A stretch of 64,000 bases of DNA from Bradyrhizobium cytisi (lineage in GTDB: Bacteria; Pseudomonadota; Alphaproteobacteria; Rhizobiales; Xanthobacteraceae): contig NZ_VSSR01000016.1 of NCBI RefSeq assembly GCF_008123515.1, positions 186,001 to 250,000 of the forward strand, given 5' to 3'. How positions within the stretch are numbered: position 1 is the stretch's first letter; the number at the start of each line of letters is the position of its first letter. Below the pieces are notes generated by a model. The model was not told where the DNA came from. It did no database searches and saw nothing but the letters and a program-made list of their open reading frames with translations. Positions 28,181 through 35,758 of the stretch are shown piece by piece. A program made the translations under genes and the position numbers.

Positions 28181-28480
28181 AAGCAAGGGTCCCGGCTAAG
28201 CGCTTACGCTCCTCCGAGGTCCTGAAGCCTATGAATTACAAGCTCAGGCGCTGGGACGACTCGTCCGCTTCCTCGACGATGGCAAGATCTGCTTGACCAA
28301 AGCGCTGAGCGCGCATTGAGAGGCATTGCCTTGGAAGGCGCAACTTGACCTTCGCTGGTAGCCAGCGTGGCGCCGACCGTGCCGCCATCATGCTGCCGAT
28401 GATCACGACCTGTCGCCTCAACGACGTTGATCCCAAGGCCTGGCTCGCCGAGGTTCTGGCGTTGGCGACTCTGGCAGAGT
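28181..28480 (+). pseudogene. tnpC: IS66-family TnpC, C-terminal remnant
   Basis: In two frames the region reads MNYKLRRWDD, then a break, then TFAGSQRGADRAAIMLPMITTCRLNDVDPKAWLAEVLA, the conserved end of IS66 TnpC (compare SYTRNQWEYL and ASAVVYSLMLTCRASRVEPLAWL in the intact gene at 53018). The N-terminal and DDE regions are absent here; an N-terminal TnpC remnant in the same orientation lies at 10236. Confidence 0.6.
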
Positions 28481-28682
28481 GCGCTGGCGCAAGTCAGCAT
28501 CGTCGCGCAACTCCGACGGCGTTAGCGCATTCAGGTCAACCAAAGACTCACGAGCAGCGTAGGTGTCTGAGCGAGCTCTGGCAGGATGCGCCGGCCAAAG
28601 TGAGCATCGTCGCGGTTCAGACGGCGCGGGCGTATTCAGATCAACAAAAGGCTCAAGACCGCCGCCGGTGCGTGACAGGGGC
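28469..28682. repeat. Imperfect tandem duplication, 107-base unit, two copies
   Basis: Both units (28469-28575 and 28576-28682) start with CTCTGGCAG and share GCATCGTCGCG, GACGGCG, ATTCAG and CAA blocks at the same offsets, with many substitutions. An old tandem duplication in IS debris; no function seen. Confidence 0.45.
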
Positions 28683-29151
28683 CCTGCAGTCGATGGTGAT
28701 GCTCGTTCTTGCATCGGCTGGCCAACGAGCCCAAGCTCCCGCGCTCGGGGTAGCCAGGCGTCGGGGGAAGCTCCCGCGCCGAGCCGGACTGCCGAGCGGA
28801 CTGCACGGCCGGCGAACCCGGCTGCTCACGAGCTTGCAGCCCAGCTCGCGGTTCACGGCGATGAGCTTTAAGTAGCTTGCAAAGATGCGGCAAATCGGGA
28901 CCGTATACTCTGCCACCAGTGCGTGGGAACGAAGCCCCCCTTATACAGCTCGAACATTTCTTCGAGCTTCGGACGAGTGATGGGCAGGTGCGTTAGAGCG
29001 CACCAAGGCGACCTTGCCGGCGGGCAACAAAGCAGGACAGCGACTTCGTGTGTCCGCGTAAGCTGGCTCTCTTCAGAAGTGTCGGCGCTGGGAGCTGGAC
29101 CTGCGACCCCGCGTCAGATGGGAAAACTCTGCTGAAACATACCACGCGCGT
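28683..29151. other. Intergenic region after the N-N bond operon
   Basis: No gene recognised. It lies downstream of the minus-strand operon and could hold its terminator, but I found no clear hairpin followed by a T tract. Confidence 0.35.
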
Positions 29152-29841
29152 CTAGAGTTTAGCATGCAAATTATCTAAGCGCTCCAGCCCCTGCTCAATG
29201 AGAGATATTGGAAGATAGCTGAAACACAGCCGCACGTGACGGCCACTTCGTGGGCCATAGTTCCGACCATTTATAAGGTGCACGTCGTGCTCGCGGCTCG
29301 CAGCTTCAATAAACCTCTCCGGATCCGTACCCGCGGTAAGCTGTACCCAGAACGAGAAGCCCCCGCTTGGCACACTATATTCCGGCTCGCAAATCCGGCT
29401 GTGCTGCAATAACCTATGTACGCCGTCTCGCTTCGCTCGGTAGTGCTCGCGCAAGCGTGTTATGTGCGAGTCAAGAGCGCGCGATTGCAAGTAGGAGGGG
29501 TCCTCCGTCAGGACCACGTCCCCGGGGTCAATCCAGCCATCGGCAAGTAATTGTAAGGCCTGCGAAGCTCCACCCGTAAGCATAACTTGGTCATGCCGCA
29601 CACCGTACCTCAGTGCGAGCTTGGTACGAAGTTCGGGCAAACCCGCGGCATCCGTATACTGCGGCAGATCGGCGGGAGCCACACCCGTACGTCCGTCAAA
29701 CGCGTCTGGCCACGGCAGTTCTGCAAACATGACCTGGTCGGCCAGCGCGTGGCCGAAATTGATCCCATGCGTCGCACTTGAGGAGTTGAACGGCGCAAAA
29801 CCCTGAGCGACAGCGCTGCGTTTTGAGATGCGCGTATTCAT
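29152..29841 (-). pseudogene. PLP-dependent aminotransferase (class I/II) with internal deletion
   Basis: The frame is open for 229 codons (MNTRISKRSAVAQGFAPFNS) where this fold usually needs 370-400. The front is normal (YTDAAGLPELRTKLALRYGV and VMLTGGASQALQLLADGWIDPGDVVLTEDPSY), then at about residue 120 it jumps straight to the helix that follows the active-site segment (HITRLREHYRAKRDGVHRLL) and finishes with PSGGFSFWVQL. The missing part holds the PLP lysine and the Asp and Tyr that bind PLP, so it cannot be a working aminotransferase. It begins 19 bases after the MetRS-like stop as the last gene of the operon. An intact ancestor may have worked in the pathway. Confidence 0.75.
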
Positions 29842-29860
29842 GGCTTCGTCATTCGGATCT

Positions 29861-31438
29861 TCATGATTGCCAAATCTGTTCTCTGCCAAAGCGCTTATTG
29901 TACTCCGAGGCAAAGCTTGCAGGTATTGGCGTGCTGAAACGGGGAAAGTCCACCGACCCCTTTGGCTGGGCTGCTACGGCTGATGGCTCGAGGGACGGCC
30001 GCCACGCACCGCCAAAGTAGTGCTGGCCGTAGCCCATCGCTAGCTCAGGTACTACGGGATAGAGTAGGCTCAGGAACAGCGAGATCTGCGCAGCATTCCA
30101 TGTCCAACCCTTTGCATGTGCGAAGCCAGCTAGCTCGAAGTACCTGTCGATGATATCAAGCGCATCCCAGAAACGCAGTGTGGTGACCGCATCGGCGTAA
30201 TCTTCAGCGAAGCGGCGGAAATTCGGGGGGAGTTCGGTGCTCTCTACCGTGAGTGCGCTTTCTGCACACCGCCGTAACGCATCTTCCCAGACCAGAATGC
30301 GTGAGGCTGCCGAGATGAGTCCGTCGAGATCAAAATCGTTTGAGTCGGCTCCAAACGGCTTGGCCACTCGCGCCAGTGCATAACGGAGTACGTTTGGCCC
30401 CACCTCGCGCGCCACTTCATCAGCCCAAAGAGCATGATCACGACTGGTGGAAAACTTCTCGCCTTCCAGCTTGTAGAAATCCTGGACGGAGTGATTTTTT
30501 GGAATTGGGTAGCCGCGCGCGAGCAGAGCGCCGGCCACACCTAGCGTGTAATAGAAGCGATTATCTTGCCCCATGAAGAAGAGAAGCTCGCTGTTCTGGT
30601 CGTGCAACGTCGCGCTTGCGTCCAGACCTAAGCGGGCGCATTGCTCGCGAATTCCGGTGTCGAAGCACCAGAGGCCCTCAAACCATGTAAGCAGCGTTTG
30701 GCCGATCAGAGAGTCAGGCTGTTTTACCTCAACTCCGTGCCAAAAATGGCGGGTCATCGGCAAGCCGCGCACCTCCCGGCGTAGCCAAGCGCGCGCCTTG
30801 GCGCGTATCGGCTCGGGCCACGCGCTTTCTCCAATGGCTTCGTGCAGTTGGCGAGCGAGACGTGGCATGTCGAACACGGCCTGCTTGATGGCTCTTAGCA
30901 CAAGATTGCGGCCGCAGGTGACGTGCCGTGCGTCACGGATTGTGTCGTGCTGAACAGCCAGCCCGCAGTTCTCACACAGGTTGCTGTCGCAAGACGATGA
31001 GCAGGCCGGGCAATGGCCAGTTGCGAGCGAGTCCGTAACGAGTTCATCGCAATGTTCGCAATACAGTTGGACGCCCTGCCGTACGTCGACGTAACCGGCC
31101 ACTTGCAGCTCGCGGAATATCGCTAGCGCATTTTCCTTGTGAATCTCGCTAGATGTGCGCACGAACACATCAGGCGTAATTTGCACGGCACGCAAACACT
31201 CTAAGATCTGGTGAACGTATTGTTCTGCGACATCGCTAAAGGATCGGCCGATCTTTCGTGCCGTTTCGAGCGTATGTGTGCCGTGCTCGTCTGAGCCGGT
31301 GATGTAGTAGGCCCGATGGCCGGTCATGCGTTGAAAGCGGACGAAGATATCAGCGAGTAAATACACGCCGCCGATGTGGCCGAGATGTAGTTTGCCGTTA
31401 GGGCAAGGCGGCGCGGGACAAACAAAATAAGTGCGCAC
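29861..31438 (-). CDS. MetRS-like adenylating component of a hydrazine (N-N bond) synthetase
   Basis: A 525-residue class I synthetase-like protein. It has the HIGH motif as HLGH (residues 18-21), a zinc knuckle with Cys pairs at 127/130, 143/146 and 155/158, and a KMSKS equivalent KFSTS (328-332). The anticodon-binding tail is short and degenerate. The GTG start at 31438 lies one base after the cupin stop, so both are translationally coupled; the frame upstream only overlaps the cupin gene. In hydrazine synthetases such as Spb40 a cupin is fused in front of a MetRS-like domain that activates N6-hydroxylysine bound with an amino acid and forms an N-N bond. The neighbouring N-hydroxylase and cupin make that role much likelier than tRNA charging. 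Confidence 0.82.
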   Translation of the reverse strand: MRTYFVCPAPPCPNGKLHLGHIGGVYLLADIFVRFQRMTGHRAYYITGSDEHGTHTLETARKIGRSFSDVAEQYVHQILECLRAVQITPDVFVRTSSEIHKENALAIFRELQVAGYVDVRQGVQLYCEHCDELVTDSLATGHCPACSSSCDSNLCENCGLAVQHDTIRDARHVTCGRNLVLRAIKQAVFDMPRLARQLHEAIGESAWPEPIRAKARAWLRREVRGLPMTRHFWHGVEVKQPDSLIGQTLLTWFEGLWCFDTGIREQCARLGLDASATLHDQNSELLFFMGQDNRFYYTLGVAGALLARGYPIPKNHSVQDFYKLEGEKFSTSRDHALWADEVAREVGPNVLRYALARVAKPFGADSNDFDLDGLISAASRILVWEDALRRCAESALTVESTELPPNFRRFAEDYADAVTTLRFWDALDIIDRYFELAGFAHAKGWTWNAAQISLFLSLLYPVVPELAMGYGQHYFGGAWRPSLEPSAVAAQPKGSVDFPRFSTPIPASFASEYNKRFGREQIWQS

Positions 31439-31439
31439 G

Positions 31440-31769
31440 TCAATCCCACCAGATCGAGATAAACTTGAGAGTGCTGTCTTGGCTGATATTGCGGATAGTG
31501 TGCGTCTGATGTGGCGACATGTAACACAACGTCGTTTCGCCAACATCACGGACCTGACCGTCGACTTCGCACTCTCCACGACCAGAGATCAGCAGCCACA
31601 GCTCGTGCTCCTGATGATCGTGCGGGTCGACCGCATCGCCTGGAGCAAGCTCCACGACTGAAGCGCCAAATGTTGGGCTGAGACCCTCCGGCAGATGCTC
31701 CAAAAGGCGCCAGACCAGAACGCCGTATTCGGTCCTCATCAGAGAATGATCGAGCTGCGTCGTGTACAT
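31440..31769 (-). CDS. Zinc-type cupin component of a hydrazine synthetase
   Basis: A 109-residue single-domain cupin. Motif 1 is perfect, G44-x5-H50-x-H52-x3-E56-x6-G63, and motif 2 reads SPHQTHTIRN with His90 as the further metal ligand. In known hydrazine synthetases a cupin with these ligands binds zinc and rearranges the activated N-hydroxylysine ester to form the N-N bond. In those enzymes it is the N-terminal part of a fusion; here it is a free protein directly before the MetRS-like gene in the same order. It starts 24 bases after the dioxygenase stop. Confidence 0.82.
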   Translation of the reverse strand: MYTTQLDHSLMRTEYGVLVWRLLEHLPEGLSPTFGASVVELAPGDAVDPHDHQEHELWLLISGRGECEVDGQVRDVGETTLCYMSPHQTHTIRNISQDSTLKFISIWWD

Positions 31770-31793
31770 GTTGGTCTTCCTCAGACGGGGCTA

Positions 31794-32573
31794 TCAATCG
31801 CGATAGAATATGCCATTGGGAAGCTTTAGGTTTTCAAGATCGGCCACCGCTTCCTCTGGAGGGTTGTAGGCGCGCTTCATGCAGTTGTATTCGGTGCGTG
31901 TCGGACCCCCAGTGGATGCGCGCTGGAATACCAAGTGAATCGCACGACGCGACCGATCGCTCTTGTTTGGCAAGGAGTAATGGGGCGCATAATCGTCGAA
32001 AATGAAAACATCACCAGCTTTCAATTGCACCGGCTCCCATGTGAAGGTCTCGGCGATCTCCGGGTGAATCACGCCGCCGGCATCCATCGGAAACATTCCT
32101 TCCTTATGGCGAGCTGGCGTGAAGAAGAGCCCACCGTTACCCGGGTCGGAGTCGTCCACGGCGATGGATGCAATTGCGTGCACCATGCGGTCGGGTATCT
32201 TGTGCGGCACATGGTAGATGTCCTGATGAGGGCGGTATCCGCCGCTGTCCGGATACTTGAAGATCAGAAGTTCCTTCAACATCCGTGTCTTCTCATTCAA
32301 GAGTGTCTCGACCGCTATACGAATGCGTCCATCGGCCAGGAGCGCCTCCCGTAGAGGGGCATGGTAGTCTAAGAGGTTCTCGGCCTTCGAGATAATCTTC
32401 CGGCTGTCACTCGTCTTCTCGAACCACAACATCCACTTATCGGAGCTTACATCCCAACGTGCAACTTCCTCAACGTAACGAGAAATCTTATTGCGCGTGG
32501 CTGGATCGAAGAACCTTTCCAATCGAAGGTATCCATCCTTATGCCATTTCGATTGTTGTGCCTCAGTCAGCAT
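31794..32573 (-). CDS. Phytanoyl-CoA-dioxygenase-family Fe(II)/2-oxoglutarate oxygenase
   Basis: A 259-residue PhyH-type enzyme. The iron triad is His116-x-Asp118 (YRPHQDIYH) and His198 (DYAPHYS), with Arg209 or Arg210 likely binding 2-oxoglutarate. PhyH enzymes in biosynthetic clusters hydroxylate or desaturate amino-acid-derived intermediates. Here it would modify the hydroxylysine or hydrazine intermediate, or cleave the N-N adduct in place of the flavin oxidase seen in the s56-p1 pathway; the exact step is inference. It overlaps the transporter gene by 11 bases. Confidence 0.85.
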   Translation of the reverse strand: MLTEAQQSKWHKDGYLRLERFFDPATRNKISRYVEEVARWDVSSDKWMLWFEKTSDSRKIISKAENLLDYHAPLREALLADGRIRIAVETLLNEKTRMLKELLIFKYPDSGGYRPHQDIYHVPHKIPDRMVHAIASIAVDDSDPGNGGLFFTPARHKEGMFPMDAGGVIHPEIAETFTWEPVQLKAGDVFIFDDYAPHYSLPNKSDRSRRAIHLVFQRASTGGPTRTEYNCMKRAYNPPEEAVADLENLKLPNGIFYRD

Positions 32574-33843
32574 GTGTGAGCTCCTTCCTAAGATGAGGCG
32601 GATCAGTTGTGCTTTGCCCGAGGCGGGTTGCTAGCACCGCATTAAGAGCGGTCGCGCTCAATAGGCTCAGCAACATCACGTCAAGGCCGAATCCACGGAC
32701 CAATTGCCCTCCAACCATGGGAAAGCCGAAGAGCCCGAGGAAGTATGCGAGGGTAAAGATCTGCGAGGTAGTGGGCACGGAGACGCCGTGCTCGCCGGCG
32801 AGATTGACGGCTATCGTGTTCAAGGTTGAATAACTTAACCCATAGCCGGCGGCAAAGAGGACTGTGGCCGCAATATAGAGTGAGGTGCTGCCACCGTTGA
32901 GAAGGAACAGCACCAGAGACGCAGCGATCAGTAGGATGAGCGTGAGCGCCAGTCGGCGTAACGGCAGGCTGCCCATGAGGTGAGCGACTGAGAAGCGTAG
33001 TACCACGCTCGTAGCAGTAAAAACGAGAAAGAACAGATCGGAATTCAAGTGACGTGATGCGGAATACGCGCTCTGATATGTGGACAGCCCCGCGAACGTG
33101 CAGGCTGAAATCGCAATCATGGCGATAGGGAGCGCTGTGCACTTCTGAAGCAGTGTCGTAGTCGCGGCAAGTGTAATCGCGATATCCGGCATAGCCAGTG
33201 CCGATAGCCTCGACATCGCGCGTCTTGTAAGGTCTACGCAGGCGGCGGCGGTCACGCACGCAATCGCAAGCACCGCATAAATCGTGGCCAGCGAACCCGT
33301 GTATTTTGCGAGCAAGTGACCAAGTGGAGCCGCTAGGCCGAGCCCAGCCATTTGTGATCCGGATAAGACCGTCAAATACTGAATACGTGCTGAGGGCCGT
33401 AGATGCCGAATGATCTGCAGCGGTGCCAGAATGTAGAACACTGACCAAGCAGCGCCCACCATTAGTCCTCCAACGTACGCCGCTCGCGTATCGAGGGCAG
33501 CGCCGGCAAAGGCCAGCATGGCTACCGCCATAAACAGCGATGCGGCAGTCAACGTGGGTAATAGGCCTATCCGCTTTGCCAGCCACCCAGCCAAGCAACA
33601 GGAAACGAGAGTAGTAGCCAGGCCGCTGGAAATAATAAGACCCGCGACTCGACTATCCGTTTCGAGCGCATGCATGTAGTCCGGCAATAGAAAGCTAGTG
33701 CCGTAAGCTGCTGCAATGACAATGGAGGCAATCAAAAATGGTACAAAGGCGCGGTAGTCGAGCGTGCCTGAAAGCTGGTCGGCGGCGTTGGCCGTTCCAT
33801 CCGCAATCCGGCCCCGCAGCGGTGAGGTCGAGCCGCCGTTCAT
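32563..33843 (-). CDS. MFS transporter, probable exporter of the cluster product
   Basis: A 426-residue inner-membrane protein with about 12 hydrophobic segments and no signal peptide. The N-terminal half shows an MFS-like loop after TM2 (GWLAKRIGLLPTLT). Its ATG overlaps the N-hydroxylase stop by four bases and its end overlaps the dioxygenase, so it is fully embedded in the operon. Secondary transporters in such clusters export the product and protect the producer. Substrate unknown. Confidence 0.87.
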   Translation of the reverse strand: MNGGSTSPLRGRIADGTANAADQLSGTLDYRAFVPFLIASIVIAAAYGTSFLLPDYMHALETDSRVAGLIISSGLATTLVSCCLAGWLAKRIGLLPTLTAASLFMAVAMLAFAGAALDTRAAYVGGLMVGAAWSVFYILAPLQIIRHLRPSARIQYLTVLSGSQMAGLGLAAPLGHLLAKYTGSLATIYAVLAIACVTAAACVDLTRRAMSRLSALAMPDIAITLAATTTLLQKCTALPIAMIAISACTFAGLSTYQSAYSASRHLNSDLFFLVFTATSVVLRFSVAHLMGSLPLRRLALTLILLIAASLVLFLLNGGSTSLYIAATVLFAAGYGLSYSTLNTIAVNLAGEHGVSVPTTSQIFTLAYFLGLFGFPMVGGQLVRGFGLDVMLLSLLSATALNAVLATRLGQSTTDPPHLRKELTHAD

Positions 33844-35204
33844 GTGCTACCCAACATCTGTCGGGTTGATCGCAACGCAACCACACCGGCGTCTCGTTCA
33901 GACGTGTCTGAACAAACCTGAATCATCTGCCTGTCGGATGTATTCAAATAGAACGGTCGGCCGAGGAGGCTGTTAATAATTTGGCTGTTGCGGTACGCCA
34001 CCAAAGATAGATTGGCACTCTGCAATCCATGCTGCACGCGGCTTTGATTTTGTAGATAAATTGGTCCTGGCATGTGCCGACTGAAGCGGACTGCGTAGTC
34101 CGGGCCGAGTACGGGCAGGCCATCTTCCATACACGCACCCTCGAGGAGGGCCTCCAAGAAGGGCGGCGTACGTGGCTGGAAACCTGTAGCAAGCACTATA
34201 CGATCAACGAGGATGCAGCTATTTCGCTGCGTTGCGATCTCATCTAGATCGACTCGCCAGCGCTTTTTGTGGGACGCGATGCCTTTCACGACTACGCTGG
34301 ACAACACACGAAAACGGTCGGCCAGCGTGCCATCCACGCTGCGCTCGTACAGCATTTCATATAGGCGATTGCACAAATTGACAGAAATACCATCGCTCGT
34401 AAGCATCTCGCCCTTGACTATGTCCCGGCGCTGCTGAAGCGGTAGAGCGTGAAAGCGACGGCTATAGGAGGGTGTGTAAGCCTCATTCACAAAGCTGTTG
34501 TCGTCGATGGAAAACAAGTTTGAACGCGACGTTGCCCACGTGATTTGGGTGGGCACGGAACGAGTAAGCATGTCCTCAATAATCTCAGCCCCGCTCTGAC
34601 CACCTCCCACAACGAGCACATGCTCGGCTGCATGCGGAAGCTGCCGCTCGAGATAGTCGGCTGCATGGTAGACAGTGTCACATAGCAAAGATCTGGCGCA
34701 GGGAGGGATCTTGGGCTCTACGCCAACGCCCACAACAACAGCGCGCGCCAAGTATGTGGTTGTATTCGTGCTGATGCGGTAGCCGTCCCTAAACGGAACG
34801 ACATCCGTGACGTCCTCCGAGAAGCGGAGCGTATTGAGTCGCCCTGCGACCCACCGGTAATACTCAATGAACTCCTGCCGGGACGTTGAAGCATTTCGCC
34901 TGTTGACAAAGCTGTAGAGCCGACCATGCAGTGCCAAATAGTTGAGGAATGAGTATGGGCTAGTAGGATCGACTAGGGTCACGCAATCCTTGAGCGGCGA
35001 CACCTGAAGTCGACTGTTCGGCAGTGCAAGGCCTGGATGCCAGAAAAGTGCGTCTCGCTTCTCCAGGAAAAGTGCGCGGAGCGGAGTAGGTTCAATAAGT
35101 GCTGCAAGACTGAGGTTAAATGGGCCGACCCCAATTCCGATGACATCCAGCATTTCCACAGAAGTCTCTTTTAGCTCGTGTAAGTTCTTGTCCTTGGCGC
35201 TCAT
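33840..35204 (-). CDS. L-lysine/L-ornithine N-hydroxylase, first enzyme of the N-N cluster
   Basis: A 454-residue flavin N-monooxygenase of the IucD/PvdA/SidA family. FAD motif GIGVGPFN is at residues 23-30, NADPH motif VVGGGQSGAE near 198-207, and the ATGFQPRTP segment lies in the C-terminal third; the family hallmark WHPG...LQVSPLKDCVTLVDPTSPYSFLNYL is intact. It N-hydroxylates the side-chain amine of lysine (or ornithine), the first substrate of hydrazine synthetases. I chose the ATG at 35204; the frame stays open to 35405 and an upstream ATG at 35363 would add 53 residues. No siderophore synthetase is nearby, so a hydrazine role fits better than iron uptake. Confidence 0.87.
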   Translation of the reverse strand: MSAKDKNLHELKETSVEMLDVIGIGVGPFNLSLAALIEPTPLRALFLEKRDALFWHPGLALPNSRLQVSPLKDCVTLVDPTSPYSFLNYLALHGRLYSFVNRRNASTSRQEFIEYYRWVAGRLNTLRFSEDVTDVVPFRDGYRISTNTTTYLARAVVVGVGVEPKIPPCARSLLCDTVYHAADYLERQLPHAAEHVLVVGGGQSGAEIIEDMLTRSVPTQITWATSRSNLFSIDDNSFVNEAYTPSYSRRFHALPLQQRRDIVKGEMLTSDGISVNLCNRLYEMLYERSVDGTLADRFRVLSSVVVKGIASHKKRWRVDLDEIATQRNSCILVDRIVLATGFQPRTPPFLEALLEGACMEDGLPVLGPDYAVRFSRHMPGPIYLQNQSRVQHGLQSANLSLVAYRNSQIINSLLGRPFYLNTSDRQMIQVCSDTSERDAGVVALRSTRQMLGST

Positions 35205-35432
35205 GTAAATTCTGTCCGGGTCCTTCGCTTCATTACCGAAGCACGTTTGTGTGACTTGGGATGGGGCAGCGGCTTGGCCTGTAGCCGCGGGAGGCATGGT
35301 GAATGATGCATCCGCAATAGCCGCGTCTTGCAAGACGTCTGTTGAAACCGGCAACAGTCTCATCCGTGTGAACACTAAAGTCCGCCTGCGACCATCTTCA
35401 CCCACCTCATCCGGTGATCTCTCTGCTCATTA

Positions 35433-35447
35433 GCAACCGCCGTGCCA
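35433..35447 (-). promoter_or_regulatory. Consensus sigma-54 (RpoN) promoter of the N-N operon
   Basis: On the minus strand: TGGCACG-GCGG-TTGCT, an exact match to TGGCACG-N4-TTGCW with correct spacing between the GG of -24 and the GC of -12. Transcription should start near 35421, giving a leader to the N-hydroxylase. Together with the NifA site upstream it predicts expression under nitrogen-fixing conditions. Confidence 0.8.
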
Positions 35448-35531
35448 CCCGCAAAATCTCGACTGCGCCTTGTTGGACGAGAAGAACATGCCCACGTACA
35501 GCGTTTCGCGCGGAGTTGCTCCGGCAGCTCC

Positions 35532-35547
35532 TGTCGGATTTACGACA
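35532..35547. promoter_or_regulatory. NifA upstream activator sequence, TGT-N10-ACA
   Basis: TGTCGGATTTACGACA matches the NifA consensus exactly and is a longer dyad (TGTCG and CGACA). It is 85 bases upstream of the -24 element and about 118 from the predicted start, the usual NifA spacing. Confidence 0.75.
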
Positions 35548-35641
35548 TTAAGGCGGCAATCTGACATACACATACGGAATACGAAGCGCGCGGATCCATG
35601 GCTGAGAAACCAACACACCGTGAATGCTCATCTAGCCGACA

Positions 35642-35758
35642 ATGCTCAAATCACCACGATCTTCCACACATTGTCAGCGTTACAAGAAGGGTCGGACGAT
35701 CTACATCGAGAGTGAACCCGCGGAATGCGTCTATCATGTCATGAAAGGAGCGGTATGA
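35642..35758 (+). pseudogene. CRP/FNR-family regulator, N-terminal fragment cut by IS3
   Basis: Reading from ATG 35642 gives MLKSPRSSTHCQRYKKGRTI and then YIESEPAECVYHVMKGAV, the first strands of a cyclic-nucleotide-binding-like domain as in FNR and FixK. The stop TGA is supplied by the end of the IS3 sequence at 35756. The rest, including the DNA-binding helix, is gone. The intact gene may once have regulated the neighbouring clusters. Confidence 0.6.

Noticed and set aside
29861..31438. Housekeeping methionyl-tRNA synthetase
   Set aside because: It has a reduced anticodon region, sits in a biosynthetic operon after a cupin gene, starts one base after it, and lies among IS debris. A housekeeping metG would not be expected there. 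A cupin partner fits hydrazine synthetase.
33840..35204. Siderophore biosynthesis gene (aerobactin-like N-hydroxylase)
   Set aside because: No acetyltransferase, NIS synthetase, NRPS or TonB receptor is nearby, and the promoter is NifA/sigma-54 type, not Fur-like.
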